Part shown: in pieces, positions 27,306 through 36,265 of the stretch | Position numbering within the stretch: the first letter of the stretch is position 1 | Layout of the letters: each line of letters opens with the position of its first letter | Assembly: GCF_000429185.2 (NCBI RefSeq) | Contig: NZ_AUBJ02000001.1 | Coordinates: 868,001 to 932,000 of the forward strand | Source of the DNA: Actinoalloteichus caeruleus DSM 43889 | GTDB lineage: Bacteria; Actinomycetota; Actinomycetes; Mycobacteriales; Pseudonocardiaceae | Length of the DNA stretch: 64,000 bases | Direction: 5' to 3' | Position numbers and translations under genes: made by a program | The notes under the pieces: generated by a model | Database searches by the model: none | What the model was told of the DNA's origin: nothing | What the model saw: the letters and a program-made list of their open reading frames with translations, nothing else

Positions 27306-28151
27306 TCAGCTGCGCTCGCGGTCCGCCCAGTGCGAGGGCCGTCGCAGACCGGCGGGGAGCCGGGTGGCCGCGTCGCCCCGGGCCGCGTCGAGCTGGGCCT
27401 GGATGAGGAACACGCCGTGCCGCAGGTCGGCGCCGGAGAGGTCCGCGTCCCGCAGGTCGGCGCCGAGCAGGTCCGCCCACCGCAGATCCGCGCCGCGCAG
27501 GTCCGCGGCGATCAGGTAGGCCCCCCGCAGGGTGGCGCCCCGCAGGTCCGCCCGCCGCAGCCGCGCCCCCATCAGGTCAGCGCCCCGGTGGTCGCGGCCG
27601 GCCACGGGTGCCTCGGCGCGGGCCAGGTCGCCGGCCCGCCCCAGCAGGGCACCGACCTCGGCTCGCAGCGCGGGCAGGTCCAGCCCCAGCAGGACCTCGG
27701 CGTCGGCGTCGGCCAGTGCGGTGGCCCGAGTGAGCACCGCGTCGAGGTCGGCGTGCACCGGGCGGGCGGCGGGCAGGGCCAGTGCGGCGGTGAGATACCA
27801 GCGCAGTTCGTTGAGCTGCCGCATCACCGGGAACACCGCGAACATGGGTCCGGCGACACCGGGGTCGCCCCGCCAGTCCCGCCCTCCGAAGGTGACCTGG
27901 GTGACCTGTTGGCCGGCTCCGAAGCAGTCGAAGACGGTGCACCCGGCGAACCCCCGGGGGCGGAGCTGGTCGTGGATGCCGCAGGCGTGGTCCTCCCGCA
28001 GGTGGGAGCACGGTTGGCCGGCGTCCTTGCTCACCGCGAAGTCCTGGGAGGCGGTGAAGGGGAGCGCGACGCAGCACAACCCGACGCACCGTTGGCAGTC
28101 CGCGCGCAGGGTCGTCTCGGCGGCGGGTCCAGGCGTTGGTGGCTCTGCCAC
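27306..28151 (-). CDS. Cys-rich N-terminus plus pentapeptide-repeat protein
   Basis: 281 residues. Residues ~18-85 hold nine Cys (CQRCVGLCC, then C, C, CTVFDC) reminiscent of the YkgJ/zinc-or-iron-binding CxxC proteins. Residues ~185-255 are A(D/N)LRGA-type pentapeptide repeats (ADLMGARLRRADLRGATLRGAYL...), forming a right-handed beta helix. Helical linker between. Some pentapeptide proteins protect gyrase from quinolones by DNA mimicry, but this one has only ~14 repeats. GTG start with GAGGGGAAC before it. Metal binding and target unknown. Confidence 0.78.
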   Translation of the reverse strand: MAEPPTPGPAAETTLRADCQRCVGLCCVALPFTASQDFAVSKDAGQPCSHLREDHACGIHDQLRPRGFAGCTVFDCFGAGQQVTQVTFGGRDWRGDPGVAGPMFAVFPVMRQLNELRWYLTAALALPAARPVHADLDAVLTRATALADADAEVLLGLDLPALRAEVGALLGRAGDLARAEAPVAGRDHRGADLMGARLRRADLRGATLRGAYLIAADLRGADLRWADLLGADLRDADLSGADLRHGVFLIQAQLDAARGDAATRLPAGLRRPSHWADRERS

Positions 28152-28278
28152 GGATGTTCCCCTCTCCCCGGCCGGGTTCGGGAGGCCGGCGTGGTGTCGC
28201 GGGGGAGTCTGGCAGTCGCCGGGTGTCCGGTCGGGGGCGGGGCGTCCTCGGTGGCCTGCCCCCGACCGGCGCGGTGCC

Positions 28279-29118
28279 TCAGCTCAGGTGCGCGTCCAGG
28301 ACGGGGATCAGGGTTTCCTCCTCGTAGTCCAGGTGGCCGAGCACCTCCCCGGTCAGCTGGTCCACCCGCTCCACCAGTTCGTCCCGGTCGAGGTCGGTGC
28401 GGTCCAGGACCGCCCGCAGTTCGGTGAGCGCGGCGGCGATCCGCTCGTGTTCCTCGTCCAACCGGTCCAGGACCGCACCCAACTCGGGGTGGCGGGCGCG
28501 CAGCGCCGGGAACAGGTGCTCGTCCTCCAACCGGTGGTGCGCGCCGAGCCCGGCGCACAGCGTCAGGCAGTTCATCCTCAGCTGGACCCCCAGGCCCGTG
28601 CCGGCCGAGGTGACCTCGGCGCGGACCAGGTCGAGTTCCCGGCGGAAGGCGTCGTGCACCATGCGCAGGCCCGCGCCGGGGGACGGCCAGGACGGCGGTC
28701 CGGGGAGTTCCCGCAGCGCCACCACGGGAATGGTGCGGGAGGTGTTCTCCTGGTACCGCGCCCATTCCGGGTCGGACTCGACGGCGCGGGCGAAGGCCGC
28801 GTCCCGTTCCGGGCCGCGCAGGACCTCGGCCTCCGCCTGGTAGGTGAACACCCCGTCCTCGACGGTCACCCGGGGGTGGGCGACGAGGTTGTGGAACCAG
28901 GCGGGGTGCCGGGGTGCTCCGCCGGCGGAGGCGATGACGAGGATGCGTTCTCCCCCGTCGGGCAGGTAGCCCAGGGGAACGGTGTGGGGGGCGCCGCTGC
29001 GCGCTCCGGTCGTGGTCAGCAGCAGGAGTCGGGTGCCGTCGACGGGGCCACCCACTCGGCCCTCGTTGGCGCGGAACTCCTCGATGATCGACGTCGTGAC
29101 GTCAGGGGACGGGGACAT
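28279..29118 (-). CDS. Fusion of Ddn-type (F420) nitroreductase and hemerythrin domain
   Basis: 279 residues. The first ~125 are the split-barrel deazaflavin-dependent reductase fold: NEGRVGGPVDGTRLLLLTTTGARSG, PLGYLPDGG, WFHNLVAHPRVTVE, ARYQENTSRTIPVVAL. The rest (~150-279) is a four-helix hemerythrin (HHE) domain with metal-ligand His/Glu at AHHRLEDEHLFPAL, LDEEHERI and HLDYEEETLIP. Ddn enzymes reduce substrates with F420H2; hemerythrin binds O2 or NO through di-iron. Combined, this suggests a redox, NO or O2-responsive enzyme. ATG 29118 is preceded by GGGAGAG. Confidence 0.85.
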   Translation of the reverse strand: MSPSPDVTTSIIEEFRANEGRVGGPVDGTRLLLLTTTGARSGAPHTVPLGYLPDGGERILVIASAGGAPRHPAWFHNLVAHPRVTVEDGVFTYQAEAEVLRGPERDAAFARAVESDPEWARYQENTSRTIPVVALRELPGPPSWPSPGAGLRMVHDAFRRELDLVRAEVTSAGTGLGVQLRMNCLTLCAGLGAHHRLEDEHLFPALRARHPELGAVLDRLDEEHERIAAALTELRAVLDRTDLDRDELVERVDQLTGEVLGHLDYEEETLIPVLDAHLS

Positions 29119-29683
29119 GTGCGGTGTTCTCTCCCGGGGAGTCGAGGTGTGGCCGAGCGCCACACGGCAGGGGGCGGCCAGTGCGTGAACGCCCGACCCG
29201 GCGTGGCCTGGAGCGGCGGGGGAGCCGGGTGGGGCGCGGGCGCGCGGTGTCGGTCCCGTGCGCGGGACGGGGGGAACGGCGCGCGGAGGGGTGGAGGATC
29301 GACGGCCACCGTGCGGGGACGACGGCGGGGGCCGGCGACGGAGGGGCGGGCGGAGCGCGTGCCCGCACCGTGCTCACGCCAGGGCCGGGAGCCCCATTCG
29401 TGATTGGCCCATGGCCGACCCGGCAGTCACGATCATCACACTAGTAGATGATGGCGACCACTCAATCGGGTGGGCCGTTCCGGTGTGGGTACTCGGAACG
29501 AGAAGGGATCGGGTGCTCCGGGGCGCCGTCCTGGGTCGGCCGGCGCGCCCAGCCCGAGCCGGCGTGGTGTCCGGGCGGGAGTGCTCACCCCCCGGGCTGG
29601 CGGTCGCGGACGCCGCGGGGCGGAGGAGCTGGTCACGGGATATTCGGTGGTCGGGGTGGGCCGCCGGGTGGCACACTCCGCCG
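29119..29683. other. Intergenic region between divergent Ddn-hemerythrin and DinB genes
   Basis: About 565 bases. The only structured part is the AT-rich dyad at 29432-29452. Other open frames are chance-like. Confidence 0.5.
29432..29452. promoter_or_regulatory. Putative operator dyad
   Basis: ATCATC and GATGAT flank ACTAGT, giving a 21-base near-symmetric AT-rich site in an otherwise GC-rich divergent intergenic region. It could bind a dimeric regulator of either neighbour. No regulator gene is adjacent. Confidence 0.35.
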
Positions 29684-30235
29684 GTGCCGAGCCCGCGGGT
29701 CGACCTCCTCCTCCGTCAGCTGGACATCGCCTGGGCGTTGTTCTCCCACCACGTCCGCGATCTCGACGATGCCACCTGCCTGTGGGAACCCGATCCCCAC
29801 TGCTGGACGGTGCGACCCGACGAGCGGGGCCGGTGGCTGCCCGACTGGCAGGTGCCCGAACCCGACCCCGTCCCGGCCCAGACCATCGGGTGGATCACCT
29901 GGCACCTCGGCTACTGGTGGACCACCACCCTGGAGCACTGCTTCGGCGCGGGTGCCCCGGAGCGCACCGACATCACCTGGCCGGGTGGCGCGGTGGAGAC
30001 CGTCGCCTGGCTTGATGATCTCCACCAGCGGTGGCGGGCGGAACTGGGGCGGCTGACCGAGGAGGACCTGGAGGCGACCGACCGGGTCGAGGGCCTGCCC
30101 TGGGGCCGCGGGTTGCGCTTGGTCGACATCGCCGGCTGGGTCACGGTGGAGCTGACGAAGAACGTCGCCGAGGTGGGTGCGGTCCGGCATTTGTGCGCCC
30201 TGCGGTCGGCCCGGTCGACTTCCCCACCGGGGTGA
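29684..30235 (+). CDS. DinB-like (four-helix) protein
   Basis: 183 residues resembling DinB/DUF664 proteins: VDLLLRQLDIAWALFSHHVRDLDD start, then TIGWITWHLGYWWTTTLEH (the first His helix) and ELTKNVAEVGAVRHL at the end (second His region). The family are metal-binding, sometimes thiol-transferase-like, enzymes. GTG 29684 starts the recognisable domain; no good ribosome-binding site is visible. Convergent with the SDR gene. Confidence 0.75.
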   Translation: MPSPRVDLLLRQLDIAWALFSHHVRDLDDATCLWEPDPHCWTVRPDERGRWLPDWQVPEPDPVPAQTIGWITWHLGYWWTTTLEHCFGAGAPERTDITWPGGAVETVAWLDDLHQRWRAELGRLTEEDLEATDRVEGLPWGRGLRLVDIAGWVTVELTKNVAEVGAVRHLCALRSARSTSPPG

Positions 30236-30260
30236 GCCGCCTCCGGTGCCCTCCCGCCGC

Positions 30261-31019
30261 TCACCGGGTCAGACCGCGCCCGCCGGAGACCGAGACCACC
30301 TCCCCGTTGACGTGGCCGTTGGCGGCGGAGCCCAGGTAGACGACGGTGGCGGCGATGTCCTCCGGGTAGGAGAGCCGCCCGGTCGGGGTGCGCCCCGCTT
30401 CGGCGTCGATGACCGCCTGGCCGTGGTCGGGCAGGGAGCGGACCCGGTCGGTCAGGGTGAAGCCGGGGCGGACGACGTTGGTCAGGATCCCGTGTCGGGC
30501 CTCCCGGGCGGCCATCACCCGGGCCACGCCCTCCAGCGCCGCCTTGGCCGCGGGGTAGGCCACCGGCCCGGGCAGCGGTTGGTCGACCAGGTCGGTGGAG
30601 ATCACCACGATGCGTCCCCATCCGGCGGCGCGCATGTCGGGGAGCGCCTCGTCGACCAGGGCGACGGTCCCGGTGGTGTTGGCGGCGAACGAGGCGGCGA
30701 GCGCGCCGGCGGTGTCGGCCTCGCGGGGCGGCCAGGACACGGCGTTGGCCACGAGGACCGTGACCGCTCCCAGGTCGCGGCGGATGCGCCGCGCCGCCCG
30801 CGTGATCGAGGCGGGGTCGGTGAGGTCGAGGTGGACGGCGAGGGCCGTTCCCCCCTCCTGCTCGATCGTCTCCACCAGGGCCCGCGCCTCGGTCTCCGCC
30901 TGGTACCAGGTGGCGGCGACCAGCGCTCCCTCGCGGGCGAGGGTCCTCGCGGTGGCGTGGCCGATGGCTCCGGAGGCTCCCGTGACGAGTGCGACGCGGC
31001 GGTCGAGTCCGAGGTCCAT
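30261..31019 (-). CDS. Short-chain dehydrogenase/reductase
   Basis: 252 residues. TGASGAIG (NAD(P) motif), LVANAVSW in place of NNAG, Ser in VVISTDLVD, YPAAK catalytic pair, RPGFTLTDRV and the C-terminal VVYLGSAANGHVNGEVVSVSGG. The NNAG motif is altered to ANAV, otherwise a normal classical SDR. GTG 31025 two codons earlier is an equal start. Divergent from MarR with an operator between. Confidence 0.87.
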   Translation of the reverse strand: MDLGLDRRVALVTGASGAIGHATARTLAREGALVAATWYQAETEARALVETIEQEGGTALAVHLDLTDPASITRAARRIRRDLGAVTVLVANAVSWPPREADTAGALAASFAANTTGTVALVDEALPDMRAAGWGRIVVISTDLVDQPLPGPVAYPAAKAALEGVARVMAAREARHGILTNVVRPGFTLTDRVRSLPDHGQAVIDAEAGRTPTGRLSYPEDIAATVVYLGSAANGHVNGEVVSVSGGRGLTR

Positions 31020-31034
31020 GCGCACCCCAATTAG

Positions 31035-31074
31035 TTAGTCGACTTATGGTTAGCCGACTATATACCGGTAGGAT
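31035..31074. promoter_or_regulatory. MarR operator repeats and leaderless -10 box
   Basis: TTAGTCGACT (31035-31044) and TTAGCCGACT (31050-31059) are direct repeats 15 bases apart; the first contains the palindrome AGTCGACT. TAGGAT (31069-31074) lies six bases before GTG 31081, the usual place of a -10 box of a leaderless transcript. Binding here would control both divergent genes. Confidence 0.6.
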
Positions 31075-31080
31075 GCCGCG

Positions 31081-31542
31081 GTGGAACCGAGTGCGGCGAT
31101 CCGGATCAACCGGACCCTGAACAAACTCAGCAAGCTCTACCGGGCCGCCAAGGCGCGGCGACTCGCCGAGCTCGGGCTGCATCCCGGCCAGGAGGTGCTG
31201 CTGTGGATCCTCGCCAGGGAACGGCACGGCATGACCGTCTCGGAACTCGCCGCGCGCCTGGGCGTCGAACCGCCCACCGCCACCCGCAGCCTCGCCCGCC
31301 TGGAGGACGGCGGCTGGTTCCGCCGGGAACCGGTCGCCACCGACCGGCGGCAGGTCCGCATCGTGGTCACCGACGCCGGGCGAGCCCTCGTCCCCGAGAT
31401 CGAACGGGCCTGGGCCGACCTCGCCGAGCACACCCTCGGTGACCTCGACCCGGCCGACCGGGAGACCGCCCTCACCGTCCTCGACCAGGCGACCAGCCGG
31501 CTGCGGAACCTCGTCGGGGATGCCGCGCTCACCGAGGACTGA
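31081..31542 (+). CDS. MarR-family transcriptional regulator
   Basis: 153 residues, normal MarR length. HTH and wing: LHPGQEVLLWILARERHGMTVSELAARLGVEPPTATRSLARLEDGGWFRREPVATDRRQVRIVVTDAGR. No ribosome-binding site is present; translation is probably leaderless from GTG 31081. Expected to repress itself and the divergent SDR. Confidence 0.9.
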   Translation: MEPSAAIRINRTLNKLSKLYRAAKARRLAELGLHPGQEVLLWILARERHGMTVSELAARLGVEPPTATRSLARLEDGGWFRREPVATDRRQVRIVVTDAGRALVPEIERAWADLAEHTLGDLDPADRETALTVLDQATSRLRNLVGDAALTED

Positions 31543-31689
31543 ACCCCGCGACACCCCGCGCCCCGCCGCCGTCCCGGAACCCCCAGCGGAACCCGGCGGG
31601 TACGCGCGGCACCGCGTGGGCACGGCCGACACGGCGGGACACCACCAGAGGCCACCACGAACAGGACCGAACCTGACCTGATCCCCTCC

Positions 31690-31695
31690 TACAGT
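31690..31695 (+). promoter_or_regulatory. -10 box of leaderless VOC gene
   Basis: TACAGT is exactly seven bases before ATG 31703, matching TANNNT-N7-ATG, and no ribosome-binding site is present. Confidence 0.55.
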
Positions 31696-31702
31696 CCTCC
31701 CC

Positions 31703-32089
31703 ATGACGACCACCACCCCCACCGAGGGCCTGCCCCGCTACGTCGCCGTGACCTTCGACTGCGCCGACCCGGCCGCCCTCGCCCGCTTCTACCACCAGGC
31801 ACTGGGACTGCCGGTCATCCACTCCAGCGACCACTTCGTGCTCCTCGGTGTCCACGGTGGCCCGGACCTGGGCTTCACCCGCGTGGAGGACTACCAGCCG
31901 CCGACCTGGCCAGCACCCGCCCGGGGAAAGCAGGCCCACCTCGAGCTGGGCGTCGAGGACCTCGACGGCGCACGGGACCGGCTGGTCGCGCTGGGCGCGG
32001 TCGAGGCCGTGGACCAACCCGCGCCGGACCGGTGGCGCGTCCTGCTGGACCCCGCCGGCCACCCGTTCTGCCTGTCCACCCTCGTCTGA
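31703..32089 (+). CDS. VOC-family (glyoxalase/bleomycin-resistance fold) protein
   Basis: 128 residues with the two beta-alpha-beta-beta-beta units of the family: YVAVTFDCADPAALARFYHQALGLPV first, then QAHLELGVEDLDGARDRLVALGAVEA and the end VLLDPAGHPFCL. Members include metal-dependent lyases and drug-binding immunity proteins; substrate unknown. Predicted leaderless mRNA. Confidence 0.85.
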   Translation: MTTTTPTEGLPRYVAVTFDCADPAALARFYHQALGLPVIHSSDHFVLLGVHGGPDLGFTRVEDYQPPTWPAPARGKQAHLELGVEDLDGARDRLVALGAVEAVDQPAPDRWRVLLDPAGHPFCLSTLV

Positions 32090-33290
32090 GCCCGTGCGGC
32101 CTTCTCCCCCCACACACCCGGAGAAGGCCGCCCACACACGCCCGACCCGCGGACCACGCCCGAGGCGGACCAGCGGGAAGGGACACCCGCCCTGGCTGAT
32201 CGTCGACGCCGTGCACCGCAACCACGGCGTCGACCCCGACCAGGGGACGGACGGGCGGGGTGGACGAACGCGGCCTGGCTCGCCGAGCGGCCCCTCATCC
32301 GGGTCGCCCCCCGGTCCGGCCTCCTCCGGGAGTCCCGGCTCACCGCCGTCCTCCCCGCCGAGGGCGGCGCCCCGGGGAGCGTGACGCCGGCACCCCGTTC
32401 GGCCACGAGCGGGTCCCCCCGGTGAACGCCTGGAGCAACCAGGAGGAGGCCCTGGCCCACCCGCACCGCCGACCAGCGGCCGCACCCGCTCCACCAGGTC
32501 GACTCGCACGCCCAGGCACTCCACCGGATCGACCCGGCGCCGGCCCGGCCCCCGCTCCCGCCCGCGTTCCCCGTCGACCCCCCGACTCGGCGGCGGTGGT
32601 GAGCGCGGGGTTCGACCGCCTGGCCGCCACCGGGGCGCTCACCCAGGACCAGGTCAGGGCACCGGAGGGCACGATGGACCGGTACCGGGCGGCCCTGCCG
32701 GCCGCTCTTCGCTGCTCGACCAGGGGGACCGGAGGCCGCGCGAGCCCCGTGGGGTCAGGGCGGCACGGTGTCCCCCTCGACGTCGAGTCCCACGGTCCAC
32801 GCTCCCGCGCGGGTCGATCTTCGGGGTCGTCACGGTCGCCTTCTCCACCAGCACCCCGGGCGGGGGAGGCGGGAGGCCCGGCGCCGCGGGCGGCTACCGC
32901 GTTCACCCGCGAGATCCGCACCGTCCCGACGAGGTCGCCGTCCTGCTGGGAGACGCGGTCATACCCGAACCCCGGTGTGGCCGAGCACGAACGCGCGCCC
33001 GACACCGAGGGCACCCTCGCCCTGGTGGAGCCCTGCCACCCGCTCACCGGGCTCGTCGCCGGGACGGCCGCCTCGCTCCGCTCCCGGGGAACCCGGGATC
33101 ACCCCTGGTGCGCCCGCGGATCGGGTGAGTGGGCGGGCGGCCCGGGGCGGTCGGGACGGGCGGTTCCGCCGCGCACCACCGGCACACACCGCCGACCGCC
33201 GCCCCGATCGGGTGAGGGAGGGGCGGTGCGGTCGGGGGAAGCACGGGAAACGGGGTGCCTCCCGGCGGCGGGTTTTGCCAGGGTGAGCGG
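32090..33290 (+). pseudogene. Probably decayed or error-rich coding remnant, product unknown
   Basis: No single frame covers this 1.2 kb, but protein-like pieces appear in shifting + frames. In order: WLIVDAVHRNHGVDPDQG (~32192), AWLAERPLIRVAPRSGLLRE, GTPFGHERVPPVNAWSNQEEALAH (~32390), VVSAGFDRLAATGALTQDQV (~32600), GSIFGVVTVAFSTSTPGG (~32815) and DEVAVLLGDAVIPEPR (~32928). This is the pattern of a real gene or genes broken by several indels. I cannot name the family. Confidence 0.35.
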
Positions 33291-34505
33291 ATGAACCCCC
33301 AGCACGAACCGGTCCCGGCCGGGCACCACCACGCACCCGCGGCCCCCATCACCACACCGGTGACGGCGAGCCTGGTGCGCGGCGCCCTCGACCTGGAACA
33401 CGGCCAGTACGGCCTGCTGCCCCACCGCCTCCCGGCCTGGGCCCGCGCCCAGATCCCCGACCAGCACCTGGGGCTGGCCGAGGCCAGGCCCGCCGGCGTC
33501 CGGCTGGCGTTCCGCACCCGCGCCACCACCCTGGAACTCGACGCGCACCGGACGACGACCCGCTACGCCGGGATGGCCGATCTCGCGCTCCCCGAGGGTG
33601 TCTACGACCTCGTCGTGGACGGCGGGCTGACCGCGCGGGGCGTCCTGTCCGGCGGTGACGTCCTGACCCTGGACCCCTCCACCGGTGACACGAGCACCGT
33701 GCCCGGACCCGTGGGCACCGTCCGGTTCACCGACCTCCCCGACAGGGTCAAGGACGTCGAGATCTGGTTGCCGCACACCGAGATCACCCAACTCGTCGCG
33801 TTGCGCAGTGACGCGCCCCTCGACGCCAGCCCGGGACAGGGCCGCAGGGTGTGGCTGCACCACGGCAGCTCGATCAGCCACGGCTCCAACGCGGCCAGCC
33901 CCACCTCCACCTGGCCGGCCGTGGCCGCCTCCCTCGGCGGGGTGGACCTCGTCAACCTCGGATTCGGCGGCGGAGCGCTGCTGGACCCCTTCACCGCGCG
34001 CAGCATGCGGGACACCCCCGCCGACCTGATCAGCGTCAAGATCGGCATCAACCTCGTCAACGTCGACCTGATGCGACTGCGGGCCTTCACCCCGGCGGTG
34101 GACGGCTTCCTCGACACCCTGCGGGAGGGCCACCCGGGCATCCCCCTGCTGGTGATCTCCCCGCTGCTCTGCCCCCTGCACGAGGACACCCCCGGTCCCC
34201 TGGTGCCCGACTCGAGCTCGGGCACCCTGGCGTTCCGTGCCCTGGGTGACCCGGCCGAGCGGACCGCCGGCAAGCTCACGCTCACCGTGATCCGCGACGA
34301 ACTCGCGCGCGTCGTCAGCCGCCGCGCGGCCCAGGACCCGCACCTGCACTACCTCGACGGGCTCGACCTCTACGGCAGGGGGGACGCCGAGGACCTCCCT
34401 CTGCCCGACGGTCTCCACCCGGACACCGCGACGCACCACCGGATCGGCGAGCGGTTCGCCGCCCGCGTCTTCGGAGCCGGCGGCCCCTTCGCCGCCGCCG
34501 GCTGA
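33291..34505 (+). CDS. SGNH/GDSL-type esterase
   Basis: 404 residues. The N-terminal beta-sandwich-like domain (~1-190) is followed by an SGNH hydrolase domain: VWLHHGSSISHGSNA (nucleophile Ser), NLGFGGGALLDPF, SVKIGINLVN and PDGLHPD (catalytic Asp-His). No signal peptide is visible, so probably cytoplasmic. Likely a carbohydrate or small-ester deacetylase; substrate unknown. ATG 33291 follows AGGGTGAG; the frame upstream is unrelated. Confidence 0.83.
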   Translation: MNPQHEPVPAGHHHAPAAPITTPVTASLVRGALDLEHGQYGLLPHRLPAWARAQIPDQHLGLAEARPAGVRLAFRTRATTLELDAHRTTTRYAGMADLALPEGVYDLVVDGGLTARGVLSGGDVLTLDPSTGDTSTVPGPVGTVRFTDLPDRVKDVEIWLPHTEITQLVALRSDAPLDASPGQGRRVWLHHGSSISHGSNAASPTSTWPAVAASLGGVDLVNLGFGGGALLDPFTARSMRDTPADLISVKIGINLVNVDLMRLRAFTPAVDGFLDTLREGHPGIPLLVISPLLCPLHEDTPGPLVPDSSSGTLAFRALGDPAERTAGKLTLTVIRDELARVVSRRAAQDPHLHYLDGLDLYGRGDAEDLPLPDGLHPDTATHHRIGERFAARVFGAGGPFAAAG

Positions 34506-34670
34506 CCCCGGCTATCCCGCCGGCGGCAGTGGTCGAGGGAGCCGAGGGGCGCGCGGGTGGTGGGCCGGCCGGGCCGGCCACGAGGCGACACCCCTCGACG
34601 ACCCGACCGGTGGGGTCGCGCCCGCGTCACCGCGCCCCCGTGCCCACCGGCCGGTAGCGGGCCGAGCTGC

Positions 34671-35240
34671 TCAGCGCTCCTCGGGCAGCAGGGGGAGGAG
34701 CTGCACGAGGGCGGCCACCGGCACGCCCCCCGAGGGGCGGGAGGGGGAGGGACGGGCACGCTCCCGATACCTCGCCACGAGGCGGCGCATCGACGCGGCC
34801 AGGTCCGCCGCCTCCTCGGGACACAGGTGCAGGACGGCGGTGAACGACGCGGCGTCCGGTGTCGACGGCTCGGCCACCTCCCGGTGCCGCGACCCACCCG
34901 GGTCCTCCGCCGCCACCCCGTCCTTCGACGGCAGGGTGGCGGTGCGCCTCGGGTGCGGGTCGGGATCCTCAGTCGGGCCCCAGCGCAACCGCCAGGGCCG
35001 GGCACGTCCGTCGTCGGAGGGCACCTCCTCGATGAGGCCGTGCCGGGCGAGCTGGCGGAGGTGGAAGGAGCAGACGCCGGAGCTGCGGCCCAGGCGGGCC
35101 CCGGCCTCGCTCGAGGTGAGACTGCCGTGCTCGGCGAGCAGGTCCAGCAGGGCGACCCGCACCGGGTGGTCGGGCAGGCTGCGCCGGGAGCGGCGCCTGC
35201 CCCCGCCTGGTGTGGAGGGAGACCTCGGATCAACGTCCAT
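34671..35240 (-). CDS. ArsR-like winged-helix regulator
   Basis: 189 residues. HTH at ~20-80: LPDHPVRVALLDLLAEHGSLTSSEAGARLGRSSGVCSFHLRQLARHGLIEEV. The rest is an acidic linker and a helical segment (FTAVLHLCPEEAADLAASMRRLVARYRERA). ATG 35240 abuts the operator dyad, and the gene is divergent from the peptide deformylase gene. Confidence 0.82.
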   Translation of the reverse strand: MDVDPRSPSTPGGGRRRSRRSLPDHPVRVALLDLLAEHGSLTSSEAGARLGRSSGVCSFHLRQLARHGLIEEVPSDDGRARPWRLRWGPTEDPDPHPRRTATLPSKDGVAAEDPGGSRHREVAEPSTPDAASFTAVLHLCPEEAADLAASMRRLVARYRERARPSPSRPSGGVPVAALVQLLPLLPEER

Positions 35241-35242
35241 TT

Positions 35243-35263
35243 TGCAAAGTCTGCTACTTTGCA
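35243..35263. promoter_or_regulatory. Operator dyad between the ArsR-like and deformylase genes
   Basis: TGCAAAGT-N5-ACTTTGCA, perfect 8-base arms, two bases from the ArsR-like start codon. TACTTT (35255-35260) within it is also placed as a -10 box for transcription toward the deformylase. Confidence 0.65.
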
Positions 35264-35352
35264 GAATGTTCGATCACGGCGGCCCCCCGCCCGGTGGTGT
35301 CCCACGGGACGCGGAGGAGCCGCCCAGGGAGCAGGGAAGGCGCCGGTGCACG

Positions 35353-36009
35353 ATGGATGTCCAGGCAGGGGCGGCACGGGACCGACGAGTGCGACTGCGG
35401 GGAATCCCCGTGGACTCCTACCCCCGCGTTCCGCCCGAGGTCGAGCGGGGCGCGGTCCGTCGCATCACCGTGGTGGGTGAGGAGGTGCTGCGGCGCCCGT
35501 GCCGTGAGGTCACCGAGTTCGGCACCGCCGCACTCGCCCAGCTGGTGGACGACATGTTCGCCAGCAACCAGGCGGCCGAGGGCGCGGCCCTGGCCGCCAA
35601 CCAGGTCGGCGTGGACCTGCGGGTGTTCGTGTGGGACATGACCGACGAGTGGGGGATCCGCCACGTCGGCCACATCCTCAACCCCGTCCTCGACGAGATC
35701 CCGGCCGACCAGCGGCGGCTGGTCGAGGAACCCGAGGGCTGCCTGTCGGTGCCCGGGCCCTACCGGGTGGTGGCCCGCCCCGACCGGGTGGTGGCCCGAG
35801 GCCAGGACCTGGACGGAAACCCCCTGGTCATCGAGGGCAGGGGCTACTTCGCCCGGTGTCTGCGCCACGAGACCGACCACCTCAACGGTCAGCTGTACCT
35901 GGACAGGCTGTCCGGGAGGGAACGGAAATCCGCTCTGCGGGAGATGGCCGCCTCCCAGGACCGGGTCTTCGCCCGACGGGCCGCCCTGGCCGCGGCGATG
36001 GGCAAATGA
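35353..36009 (+). CDS. def: Peptide deformylase (second-copy type)
   Basis: 218 residues. Removes the N-formyl group from nascent proteins, using Fe2+/Zn2+. Motif II EGCLSVPG and motif III CLRHETDHLNG (HExxH metal site) are intact; motif I reads GAALAANQ where the family has G-x-G-L-A-A-x-Q, a Gly-to-Ala change at the substrate edge. The sequence RLRGIPVDSYP, then RITVVGEEVLRRPCREVTEFG is typical of actinobacterial paralogues. An in-frame ATG at 35266, right behind the ArsR dyad, would add 29 residues and suit a leaderless mRNA. Control by an ArsR-like repressor is unusual for a deformylase. Confidence 0.9.
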   Translation: MDVQAGAARDRRVRLRGIPVDSYPRVPPEVERGAVRRITVVGEEVLRRPCREVTEFGTAALAQLVDDMFASNQAAEGAALAANQVGVDLRVFVWDMTDEWGIRHVGHILNPVLDEIPADQRRLVEEPEGCLSVPGPYRVVARPDRVVARGQDLDGNPLVIEGRGYFARCLRHETDHLNGQLYLDRLSGRERKSALREMAASQDRVFARRAALAAAMGK

Positions 36010-36265
36010 GGACAGCGCCGCCTCGCCCCCGGCCCGCCGCGACCCGACCGGAACCCCCGGCGGAGAAGGGACACCGCCCCCGGTCGCTGGTCCTGGCACC
36101 CACCACCCAGCCCAGCGGGGTGGAGATGCGGCCCGTCGGGGAGAGCGGCCGACCACTCGTCCCGACGCGGACGGCGGCCGCGCCCCAACGGCCCGTCCCC
36201 GGTCCTACCGCGCGGAAGGTGCGGGCCGTGAACATCCGGGGCCACCTCCCGTGCGGCCGATCTCA

